Assembly: GCA_947495975.1 (NCBI GenBank)
Contig: CANMBE010000016.1
Location: 1-58,471 of the forward strand
From: Ignavibacteria bacterium
GTDB taxonomy: Bacteria > Bacteroidota > Ignavibacteria > Kapaibacteriales > Kapaibacteriaceae
Direction: 5' to 3'
Length of the DNA: 58,471 nt
The notes beneath the pieces were generated by a model that was given only the letters and a program-made list of their open reading frames with translations, made no database searches and was not told the origin of the DNA. This document shows, piece by piece, positions 8,481 to 15,703 of this stretch; the stretch's first letter is position 1; the number at the start of each line of letters is the position of its first letter. The translations under genes and the position numbers were made by a program.

Positions 8481-10262
8481 TTATTGCGGTTTCATCACAT
8501 GTGATTCGTAAACAACGCCAACTGGCTCCGGACTAGATGCCTTGCCAAGAACCAATCCTTGGTGTGCATCAAGAAGTCCATATGACATGCCTGAGAAGGG
8601 GCTTACATTCTTTGTAATCTCAACAAACACGTCAGAGCTTGATGTATAGGACCATTTTGCTCCTAGTGCATTTGCGATCTGCGATAGCACTTTCCATGCA
8701 GCTCTGCAGTCTCTGCGAGCTCCTTGCATCCATCTGTCATTTGGCGCACCAAACTTGTCCCACCGGCTCATCTTCAGTCCCATCGTTCGCTGATTGTCTG
8801 CCGTTACCACCGCTGCTTGGAACCGCTGAACACGGTGCAAGGTGTTGGTAAATGTACCGTCAGATTCTGCCCATGTAGCAATTGGTAACAACACGTTCGC
8901 TTGTTTTGCTGTTACGCTTTCATGCGACCCAAGAACAATAAGCATGTCTACAGATGCAGCAGCTTCGGCAAGTTCCTGTGAGTGTGCGCCGAGGTCTTCA
9001 CCTAAAACAATCATTGCCTTAATGTCGCCACGCCGAATACCAGCCACCATTGCTTCGATGTTGTGCCCGCTTGTCTTGGGCGCGATTCCAACACTATGTG
9101 CGCCAATCGCATTCGGACTTACATCATTCACCCTGAGCATGTCGTCGCCAAATGAATGGTCGTTATGCTTGATGAAGTCAACGTTTCCAGTTTCCAAGAT
9201 CTCGTGAGCGAGACGCGCCAGGGCATAATTGTCTTCATTAGATGCGTGTGCTGAGCCAATAATTGCTATTTGCGAACCCTTGAGCCCCTTGAACGAGACG
9301 GCAACAGCATCAATAGCTTCTTCCCACGTGGCGTCTGTAAGTACACCCTGCGTGCGAATCTGTGGCCCGCTTAATCGGTTTTCGTTTACGAGCACTGGAG
9401 TTGACAAACGTCCATGGTCACACATCCAGTACGTATTTACATGCATATTGGTGCGGGGCTCCACGCGCAACACCTGATTGTCCATTACGCCCACTTTGAT
9501 GTTACAACCACGCGCGCATCCTGGGCAGATGGAGTCTGTGAAAGACATTTCCCATACGCGAGCTTTGAAGCGGAAGTCGATACTCGTGAGTGCTCCAACG
9601 GGACAAATGTCAATAACATTCATCGAATAAGGACTATCAAACGTGGTCCCTGGAAACGTGCGGATAGTAACCTTGTCTCCACGCTGAACAAACGAAAGCG
9701 ATGGCTGTTTTGCAACTTCATCAGCAAAGCGAATACAACGAGAGCATTGAATACAACGCTCGCCATCGAACATCACGTTTGGTCCAAACTCAACACGTTT
9801 TTCTTTGTGTACTTTTTCTTCATCAAAACGGCTTTGTCCCGTTGAGTGAACAAAAGCATATTCCTGAAGCTTGCACTGTCCAGCTTCATCACAGATTGGA
9901 CAATCCAGCGGGTGGTTGATGAGCAAGAATTCCATTATGGCGTTCTGAGCATCAACCGTCTTTGGCCCCGAGGTGTCAACGAACATTCCATCGGACACCG
10001 GAGTGGCGCACGCGATCTGCATCTTCGGCATCCAGTTTACTGTTGGCACTCCATCGTCGGAATACATCAGCGAGCCGTCCACGTCTTTTTTATGTGAACC
10101 AACGTTTACAAGGCACATTCTACAATTGCCGGCCACTGACAGAGCAGGGTGCCAGCAAAAGTGAGGTATAGTGATGCCGTTATCGAGGGCAGCCTCGATG
10201 ATTGTTTTTCCCGGCGCCGCCTCAATAATGCGTCCATCTATGATGATCTGGGGCATGTCCAT
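8481..10262 (-). CDS. nuoG: NADH-quinone oxidoreductase subunit G, short form
   Basis: Largest peripheral-arm subunit of complex I. N-terminal 2Fe-2S ferredoxin domain with C36, C47, C50 (FCWHPALSVAGNCRMC); then the His/Cys cluster HPLDCPICDEAGQC; then CIQCSRC with a later ICPVGA; then a molybdopterin-oxidoreductase-like domain opening with CPGCARGC and a later WMCDHGR, which together fit the extra N7 cluster ligands. At 593 residues it is clearly shorter than the roughly 900-residue E. coli NuoG, lacking much of the C-terminal domain; short forms are common. Start could be ATG 10262 or ATG 10256. A TATGTTTG box lies 42 bases upstream. Confidence 0.95.
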   Translation of the reverse strand: MDMPQIIIDGRIIEAAPGKTIIEAALDNGITIPHFCWHPALSVAGNCRMCLVNVGSHKKDVDGSLMYSDDGVPTVNWMPKMQIACATPVSDGMFVDTSGPKTVDAQNAIMEFLLINHPLDCPICDEAGQCKLQEYAFVHSTGQSRFDEEKVHKEKRVEFGPNVMFDGERCIQCSRCIRFADEVAKQPSLSFVQRGDKVTIRTFPGTTFDSPYSMNVIDICPVGALTSIDFRFKARVWEMSFTDSICPGCARGCNIKVGVMDNQVLRVEPRTNMHVNTYWMCDHGRLSTPVLVNENRLSGPQIRTQGVLTDATWEEAIDAVAVSFKGLKGSQIAIIGSAHASNEDNYALARLAHEILETGNVDFIKHNDHSFGDDMLRVNDVSPNAIGAHSVGIAPKTSGHNIEAMVAGIRRGDIKAMIVLGEDLGAHSQELAEAAASVDMLIVLGSHESVTAKQANVLLPIATWAESDGTFTNTLHRVQRFQAAVVTADNQRTMGLKMSRWDKFGAPNDRWMQGARRDCRAAWKVLSQIANALGAKWSYTSSSDVFVEITKNVSPFSGMSYGLLDAHQGLVLGKASSPEPVGVVYESHVMKPQ

Positions 10263-10303
10263 CCTTCATGTTTCCAATCGAACGCTAACGTTCACCAACC
10301 GCG

Positions 10304-10311
10304 CAAACATA
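10304..10311 (-). promoter_or_regulatory. Putative -7 promoter box TATGTTTG for nuoGHI
   Basis: Exact TAnnTTTG match, preceded by CG, oriented toward nuoG and 42 bases before its start. No matching -33 TTG is seen at the usual 19-base spacing. Confidence 0.45.
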
Positions 10312-10388
10312 CGAGAATTCAACGTCTTCATATGCCTCGAGCGGTGTTTCAGTATCTTCGATGGCTGATCACAATTTTTCTGCCCCCC

Positions 10389-10964
10389 ATGATACGATTC
10401 TCCGCATTCATCACGGCCTTGCTTCTCGTTATCCCGTCAGGTGCTCATTCTCAGGTAGATAGAAGTTACCTGCCCCTTTCAATCAGCTATTTGTTACCCC
10501 GGGGGGCTCTTGCCGACACCTTGGACGTGCAACCTGGCATTGGGTTTTCGTTGGGTTATAACTATGCGCTGGACCGGAACTGGCGCATTGGGGCAAAGGG
10601 AACATGGATGTGGTCTAAACTTGGCAATCCCTCATCAGGCGATCTTTCCAGTTATTCGGCAACGTACTACCAGGTCCTAGCAACCATAACCTGGCGACCC
10701 ATCAAACATGGTTGGAGCCCATATATCCAAGGTGAAGGGGGCTTAGGGTTCCTCAATCTCGATGAGGAGGTGGGCAACATGCCAATCCCCATTGAGGGCG
10801 CCTCGGCTGTGCAAGGATCTGTGGGTGCATCCCTAGGGGTCGTGATTCCTCTCTCTGACGCGCTCGATGTGGATGTACACGGCAGATATAACTTCGCGTT
10901 TATCGAAAGCGGATATTCAGTTGTTGGTGTACATGTGGGAGTGGTCTATCTGCTGGCGAAGTAA
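10389..10964 (+). CDS. Small outer-membrane beta-barrel protein, porin-family-like
   Basis: Predicted exported eight-stranded barrel of the OmpA-N/porin-family type, 191 residues. I chose ATG 10389, which begins a clear signal peptide (MIRFSAFITALLLVIPSGAHS), cleaved near GAHSQ. The mature part alternates polar and aromatic/hydrophobic residues in short strands with glycine turns (GIGFSLGYNYALDRNWRIG; YIQGEGGLGFLNL) and ends in a strand close to VGVVYLLAK. Strand alternation, not a named motif, is the evidence, so function is unknown. It is divergent from nuoG; a TATCTTCG box at 10353-10360 may be its -7 element. Confidence 0.75.
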   Translation: MIRFSAFITALLLVIPSGAHSQVDRSYLPLSISYLLPRGALADTLDVQPGIGFSLGYNYALDRNWRIGAKGTWMWSKLGNPSSGDLSSYSATYYQVLATITWRPIKHGWSPYIQGEGGLGFLNLDEEVGNMPIPIEGASAVQGSVGASLGVVIPLSDALDVDVHGRYNFAFIESGYSVVGVHVGVVYLLAK

Positions 10965-10993
10965 CTCCGCCCTCTTTGCGCTTGCTACAGAGC

Positions 10994-11812
10994 CTATACA
11001 TCGTCAGACGCCAACTTTGAAATAGAAGACTGCACCGAATTTTCATGTGCGTGTGCATGAATCTCGGGTTCAAGTTTTGCTTCAATATTTCGCCAGATAT
11101 TTTGGCACGGGAAGCGGTTCTCATACATCGCCCGGCCAATAACAACGCTGTCAACGTTTCGTGGCACACTATCCTGCAGCGTCCAAAGATGCTGTGGCGA
11201 GGCTATGCCTCCAGCCATCGTGAATTTCATCGGTGCCACACTTGCAATGCGTGTAATCACTTTGAGATCTTCACCTGTAAGATTTCCTTCCCAATCTACT
11301 TCTGTATACACCGTGCGCCGGCCGCCCAATTCATATACAGTTCGAATGTATTCTTCATCGGCGATCATACCAACACGTGGGCCACAATCAACATCGCCAT
11401 TGTGTGCACGCACAGCAAAGATTACACGGCTCGCCCCAAAATCATCAACCAACCTTCTAACTCCGTCAGGATCCGTATACGCAACGCTGCTGAGTCCAAC
11501 GCGATACACTCCTGCGTCCAGTAATCTCCTGTAATCATCCACTGTTGGTTGCCACGTAAGAAACTGCACCGGTATATCAATGGCCTTCTGCAGTTCAATT
11601 GCCATAGCAAGGTTTGCAATACAATTAGCCCCTTTCAATGAATCCGTATCGGTTACGTGAATGCACTTTGCATTTTCTCTACGCCACAGTTGCGCAAGTT
11701 CTACTGGATGATCGCTGATTTCTGAATACAACGCTTCTGTTCCAGGCGTCCCTACTACACAACGCAGTGCGTGTGCATTTGAAAGGTCGATGGATGGTAT
11801 GATGAGAAGCAC
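10994..11812 (-). CDS. HisA-like TIM-barrel protein, divergent
   Basis: Related to HisA, the ProFAR isomerase of histidine synthesis. Seen: the N-terminal IIPSIDL with the catalytic-position Asp (D9), HVTDTDSLKGAN resembling HVVDLDGAKAG, a second Asp in EVDWEGNLTGE resembling TDIDRDGTLxG, and the C-terminal phosphate loop MAGGIASPQHL. Missing: the first phosphate loop, normally VGGGIR, is replaced by FLTWQP (about residues 83-88). True HisA binds a substrate with two phosphates, so this protein may use another substrate or be degenerate. 272 residues, with a long His/Asn-rich tail. Start is GTG at 11812, directly behind an 8-bp repeat array. Neighbours (ruvA upstream) are not histidine genes. 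Confidence 0.72.
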   Translation of the reverse strand: MLLIIPSIDLSNAHALRCVVGTPGTEALYSEISDHPVELAQLWRRENAKCIHVTDTDSLKGANCIANLAMAIELQKAIDIPVQFLTWQPTVDDYRRLLDAGVYRVGLSSVAYTDPDGVRRLVDDFGASRVIFAVRAHNGDVDCGPRVGMIADEEYIRTVYELGGRRTVYTEVDWEGNLTGEDLKVITRIASVAPMKFTMAGGIASPQHLWTLQDSVPRNVDSVVIGRAMYENRFPCQNIWRNIEAKLEPEIHAHAHENSVQSSISKLASDDV

Positions 11813-11813
11813 T

Positions 11814-11853
11814 GTTAATCAGTTAATCAGTTAATGAGTTGATCAGTTCAATG
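11814..11853. repeat. 8-bp tandem repeats between ruvA and the HisA-like gene
   Basis: Units GTTAATCA (11814-11821), GTTAATCA (11822-11829), GTTAATGA (11830-11837), GTTGATCA (11838-11845) and a decayed GTTCAATG follow head to tail. They end two bases from the GTG start of the HisA-like gene, thus occupying its leader on the minus strand. Confidence 0.85.
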
Positions 11854-11870
11854 ATTGAGAGATGCCGCAT

Positions 11871-12461
11871 TTATTGTCTGAGAGCCAGGCGGATGAGGGT
11901 TTCAGAAGATGATGACGCTTCTGGGTTTGAAGCAAGGGCCGTTTTTACAGACTTTTCTGCGGCGGTGCGTGCATAGCCGAGAGCTTGTAATGCGCTGATT
12001 GCATCTTCAGCAATTTGTGGCAGTTGGCTTACTGCGGCTGATTCTCCATCCGGTACCACGCCAACAAATTTTTCACGAAGCTCAACTACCAATCGCTCTG
12101 CGGTCTTTTTTCCAATGCCTGGAAGTCGCTGTAAGAATGCGAGATTTCCTTGAACTAATGCATTTCGAAGATCGGCAAGTGAGGAAGACGACAAGATCCC
12201 GAGTGCAATACGACCTCCAATTCCTTGGATCGATGTGAGAAGCTTGAATGCATCGCGCTCTGGTGCAGATCCAAATCCATAGAGCTGCATCACATCTTCT
12301 CTCACAACCATGATTGTCAAGAGAGTCACGCTCTGGCCTATTGCAGGTACGATGTCTGACGTAGACAACGGAATGCTCACAGCATAGCCCACGCCGTGAC
12401 AATCAATCACCACGTCCATTCCATGTTTTTGGGCCACAAGCCCTGTGAGCTGAGCAATCAC
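11871..12461 (-). CDS. ruvA: Holliday junction branch migration protein RuvA
   Basis: DNA-binding subunit that clamps Holliday junctions and loads the RuvB motor. 196 residues, normal length. Domain I is an OB fold (MIAQLTGLVAQK through REDVMQLYGF); domain II has two helix-hairpin-helix motifs (LLTSIQGIGGRIALGIL and LQRLPGIGKKTAERLVVELR); domain III is the small C-terminal helical bundle (ISALQALGYARTAAEKSV) that binds RuvB. RuvB and RuvC are not in the window. It is divergent from yraN with only 25 bases between starts. Confidence 0.96.
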   Translation of the reverse strand: MIAQLTGLVAQKHGMDVVIDCHGVGYAVSIPLSTSDIVPAIGQSVTLLTIMVVREDVMQLYGFGSAPERDAFKLLTSIQGIGGRIALGILSSSSLADLRNALVQGNLAFLQRLPGIGKKTAERLVVELREKFVGVVPDGESAAVSQLPQIAEDAISALQALGYARTAAEKSVKTALASNPEASSSSETLIRLALRQ

Positions 12462-12486
12462 TGGGCGCGAATATCGGGAGACTGCG

Positions 12487-12840
12487 ATGAATAACGTTGA
12501 GGTTGGTCGAGAAGCCGAACAAAGAGCTGCTGAATACCTTATAAAAAGGGGCTATTTCATACTCGCACGAAATTTCAAATTCATGCACCTTGGCGAGCTC
12601 GACATCGTAGCAAGAGAAGGCACCACCCTCGTTTTTGTTGAGGTACGCTATCGAAAATCACGAAACTATGGCACACCGGAAGGTTCGTTAACGTCAAAAA
12701 AGCTTCGCACCATTCGGCGAGTTGCCGAAGCATGGATGGCTAGGAATCACTACCATCGGTGCGCCTGCAGATTTGACGTGATAGCAGTAGATGATTGCAC
12801 GGGAAGAGAAGAGATACGGCATCATGAGAATGCCTTCTGA
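12487..12840 (+). CDS. yraN: YraN family (UPF0102) nuclease-fold protein
   Basis: 117-residue protein of the YraN/UPF0102 family, which shares the restriction-endonuclease-like fold. The family core is intact: GREAEQRAAEYLIKRGYFIL, then LGELDIVAREGTTLVFVEVR, where the spaced D and E-x-K/R residues match a PD-(D/E)xK site, then the helix KLRTIRRVAEAWM. Its molecular role is not established; links to DNA repair, recombination or transformation have been proposed. Divergence from ruvA here fits a DNA-processing role but is only context. Confidence 0.9.
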   Translation: MNNVEVGREAEQRAAEYLIKRGYFILARNFKFMHLGELDIVAREGTTLVFVEVRYRKSRNYGTPEGSLTSKKLRTIRRVAEAWMARNHYHRCACRFDVIAVDDCTGREEIRHHENAF

Positions 12841-12848
12841 TACTTAGG

Positions 12849-12904
12849 TAGTTGGTTAGTGAGATAACTGAAGATGTGGAATCAACCAATTCACTAACTA
12901 ACTG
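12849..12904. repeat. Imperfect inverted repeat upstream of dppB
   Basis: Left arm TAGTTGGTTAGTGA (12849-12862) and right arm TCACTAACTAACTG (12891-12904) pair at 12 of 14 positions around a 28-base loop. The TTAGT/ACTAA tetramer-rich content and the ACTGATTA end resemble the 8-bp repeats at 11814-11853. No T-run follows, so it is not a typical terminator. A TATCTTGG at 12907-12914 lies 6 bases before the dppB start. Confidence 0.6.
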
Positions 12905-12920
12905 ATTATCTTGGTAGCCT

Positions 12921-14003
12921 ATGTGGCGTTACCTCGTTAAGCGTGTGCTGTTATTTATACCGACGTTGTTCATCATCACGGTAATCTCGTTTGCCGTGAG
13001 CAGGTTGGCGCCCGGTGACCCTGCGGCATCCAAAGTAGGCCAGGGGTCAGAGGGTGGTGTGAGTGGCCGGAGTACCCTCAATGAAAAAACGATTGAACTG
13101 ATACGTCAGCAGTGGCATCTCGATAAGCCCCTTTGGCAACAGTACGCAATATGGACAGGCGGACTTCTCTGTTTTGATATGAGCAGTGTTTTTACAGCAC
13201 AGGGCACTCAATGGGGAGCCGCTTCATTCACGGGCAGACCCGACTTTGGAAAATCATTTCAAGACAATCGTCCAGTGTTTGACAAGATGGTTGAGCGTGT
13301 GCCCGTAACGCTCTCAATGAACCTCATTGCGATAGTGCTAGCCTATCTTATTGCTGTGCCACTCGGCATCTATAGCGCTACTCACCCAGGTACTCTCACG
13401 GATCGCATTTCCACATTTGTTTTGTTTGCGCTGTATTCATTGCCTGTGTTTTGGATTGGGACACTTGCAATAACATTTCTATCGAACCCTGAGTTTATCT
13501 CTCTCTTTCCATCTAGTGGGTTGCGCTCACCAACGTTTTCGCAAAATTGGTCGATCTGGAAAAAATTTCTTGACTATTCGTGGCACCTTGCGCTTCCAAT
13601 GGCGGTATACGTCTACGCTGATTTCGCATTTATTTCGAGACAGATGCGCTCATCCATGCTTGAAGTGATTCGCCAGGATTACGTGCGCACAGCACGTGCA
13701 AAGGGACTCAGTGAGCATGCCGTGATTTACCGGCATGCACTTCGTAATGCGCTCATTCCTCTTATCACGTTAGTTGCGGCGCTCATTCCAAACCTCATCG
13801 GAGGATCGGTGATTATTGAATCGATCTTCTCAATACCTGGTATGGGCGAACTATCATTTAGAGGGCTTGTTGCACGAGACTATCCCATGATTATGGCCGT
13901 ATTCACAGTTTCTGCAGTCTTAACTCTTATAGGCATGCTCGTAGCAGACATCATGTACAGTTTTGCTGATCCGCGAATTTCTTACGGCAAGAAGGCCTCG
14001 TGA
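12921..14003 (+). CDS. dppB: Peptide-type ABC transporter permease, DppB/OppB family
   Basis: Inner-membrane permease of a dipeptide/oligopeptide/nickel-type ABC importer. 360 residues. N-terminal segment MWRYLVKRVLLFIPTLFIITV and APGDPA are typical; the cytoplasmic coupling motif is RTARAKGLSEHAVIYRHALRNALIPLI (EAA loop), followed by GGSVIIESIFSIPGMG. The periplasmic loop after helix 1 is enlarged compared with E. coli DppB. It lies 1 base before dppC. No substrate-binding protein or ATPase (DppD/F) is adjacent, so substrate is unknown. Confidence 0.92.
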   Translation: MWRYLVKRVLLFIPTLFIITVISFAVSRLAPGDPAASKVGQGSEGGVSGRSTLNEKTIELIRQQWHLDKPLWQQYAIWTGGLLCFDMSSVFTAQGTQWGAASFTGRPDFGKSFQDNRPVFDKMVERVPVTLSMNLIAIVLAYLIAVPLGIYSATHPGTLTDRISTFVLFALYSLPVFWIGTLAITFLSNPEFISLFPSSGLRSPTFSQNWSIWKKFLDYSWHLALPMAVYVYADFAFISRQMRSSMLEVIRQDYVRTARAKGLSEHAVIYRHALRNALIPLITLVAALIPNLIGGSVIIESIFSIPGMGELSFRGLVARDYPMIMAVFTVSAVLTLIGMLVADIMYSFADPRISYGKKAS

Positions 14004-14004
14004 T

Positions 14005-15039
14005 ATGAGCACACCAGTAAACAAAAATGAAGGTGAGAGCTACGGAGCATTTGTTCGACGACAGTTTCGCAAGAACAGTTTTGGGATGGTAAGCGTTTGG
14101 ATTGTTGGCATCGTAGCAGTGATCGCAATCTTTGCCGATCTTCTAGCAAATGATAAACCTGTAGTGTGCTCACTGCGTGGAGAAGTCTACTTCCCCGTAG
14201 TACGCGAAATGGGCGTTACGTTTGGCATCGCTCAATGGGGTACCGAGTTCGCAACGGCTGACTGGAAGGCCTTGAATTATGACTGGGCAGTGTATCCCCT
14301 CGTGCCGTATGCACCGAGCAGCACTGACAAGCAACTCGTTACACTAAAAGAGCGCGCGCCATCTGGCTCACATTGGCTTGGTACAGATGATATTGGTAGA
14401 GACGTGCTATCAGGCCTCATTCACGGATCTCGATACGCACTGAGTATTGGTTTTGTGGCAATGTCCATTGCTCTCACGATTGGAATCATCCTTGGTGCTA
14501 TTGCAGGATTTTTTGGTGGGCTCACTGACCTGCTTATTTCAAGACTCATAGAAGTTGTGATAACCTTTCCCCGTTTCTTTCTCATTATCACCATTGTTGC
14601 TCTTGTTGAAGAGGGCACGTTATGGTTGATTATGGGGCTTATTGGACTTACTGGGTGGACGTCTATTGCGCGGTTTATGCGAGGTGAAGTATTGCGTGTG
14701 CGAAATCTTGATTATGTAAGCGCGGCAACTGCTTTGGGTTACTCAACAACGCGGATCATCTTCCGCCATGTGATGCCAAATGCCATTGCACCCGTGCTGA
14801 TTTATGCTGCCTTTGGCATTGTGAGCGCGATACTTTTTGAAAGTGCTTTGTCATTCCTCGGATTTGGAGTGCCCCCTACCGTGGTAACGTGGGGGAGCGT
14901 TTTACACAAGGCCAGAGCAAGTACCTACTCGTGGTGGCTTGCTGTTTTCCCGGGCTTGATGATCTTTGTTACAGTAAGCGCATTCAACCTTATTGGGGAC
15001 GCGCTGAGAGATGCCACAGATCCACGGCTGCGCAACTAA
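14005..15039 (+). CDS. dppC: Peptide-type ABC transporter permease, DppC/OppC family
   Basis: Second permease subunit, 344 residues from ATG 14005 (MSTPVNKNEGESYG), one base after the dppB stop. The longer frame from 13963 would overlap dppB and is less likely. Features: first helix around residues 28-50, a large periplasmic insertion of about 90 residues, then HWLGTDDIGRDVLSGLIHGS, the family signature at helix 2, and the EAA loop SAATALGYSTTRIIFRHVMPNAIAP. The large insertion is seen in other FCB-group DppC proteins. The gene converges on pdxH with 13 bases between stops. Confidence 0.92.
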   Translation: MSTPVNKNEGESYGAFVRRQFRKNSFGMVSVWIVGIVAVIAIFADLLANDKPVVCSLRGEVYFPVVREMGVTFGIAQWGTEFATADWKALNYDWAVYPLVPYAPSSTDKQLVTLKERAPSGSHWLGTDDIGRDVLSGLIHGSRYALSIGFVAMSIALTIGIILGAIAGFFGGLTDLLISRLIEVVITFPRFFLIITIVALVEEGTLWLIMGLIGLTGWTSIARFMRGEVLRVRNLDYVSAATALGYSTTRIIFRHVMPNAIAPVLIYAAFGIVSAILFESALSFLGFGVPPTVVTWGSVLHKARASTYSWWLAVFPGLMIFVTVSAFNLIGDALRDATDPRLRN

Positions 15040-15052
15040 AAACAAGATTTTG

Positions 15053-15694
15053 TTACGGCGAAAGACGCTCGATAACCCATTCGTTGCCCACTTTGCGATA
15101 GCTGATTCGATCATGCAAACGTGATGGCCTACCCTGCCAAAACTCAAATGAATCTGGTGAAAGTATATAGCCGCCCCACGTTGGAGGGAGCGGTACTTCA
15201 CCATCGGCAAAACGTTCTGCGGCTTGCTCAAATTGTCGTTGCAGGATATCACGGGAAGCAACAACGGAACTCTGATGCGAAGCCCACGCACTAAGTCGGC
15301 TCTCTAATGGCCGCGATGAAAAGTAGTCTAAGGATTCTTGTTGTGATACTTTATCTACCGGCCCACTAATGCGAATTTGACGCTCAAGTTCAGGCCAGAA
15401 GAATAAGAGTGAAGCATACGGAGTTGAATCTAAATCTGCTCCCTTGTTGCTTGCATAATTGGTAAACCAGACAAATCCTTGTTCCCTTACGCCCTTGAGC
15501 AGCACAACACGCGAAGATGGTCTGCCTTCATTCGAAACAGTGGAGAGCACCATAGCTGTTGGTTCTGGAAGAGCAGCGGTGATTGCTTCCTGCAACCAAC
15601 TCTGGAACTGCCCTCGAGGGTCTTGCTGCACGGAGTCCCTTGTGAGGGCTTCACGTGCGTAATCTTTCCTTATCGAAGCAATATTGATTTCCAT
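15053..15694 (-). CDS. pdxH: Pyridoxamine 5'-phosphate oxidase
   Basis: FMN enzyme that oxidises pyridoxine or pyridoxamine 5'-phosphate to PLP. 213 residues, the usual size. Seen: N-terminal [10 protein letters not shown] with the substrate-gating region, the FMN-binding stretch [12 protein letters not shown] and [37 protein letters not shown], and the C-terminal [15 protein letters not shown], which carries the Arg/His PLP-contact residues. It starts 9 bases after the M1 aminopeptidase stop, so it is likely the last gene of that operon. Confidence 0.96.
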   Translation of the reverse strand: MEINIASIRKDYAREALTRDSVQQDPRGQFQSWLQEAITAALPEPTAMVLSTVSNEGRPSSRVVLLKGVREQGFVWFTNYASNKGADLDSTPYASLLFFWPELERQIRISGPVDKVSQQESLDYFSSRPLESRLSAWASHQSSVVASRDILQRQFEQAAERFADGEVPLPPTWGGYILSPDSFEFWQGRPSRLHDRISYRKVGNEWVIERLSP

Positions 15695-15703
15695 GTTGAC
15701 TAC

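Noticed and set aside
12849-12914. Inverted repeat before dppB as a rho-independent terminator of yraN
   Set aside because: Stem is imperfect, loop is 28 bases and no T-run follows; listed as a repeat instead.
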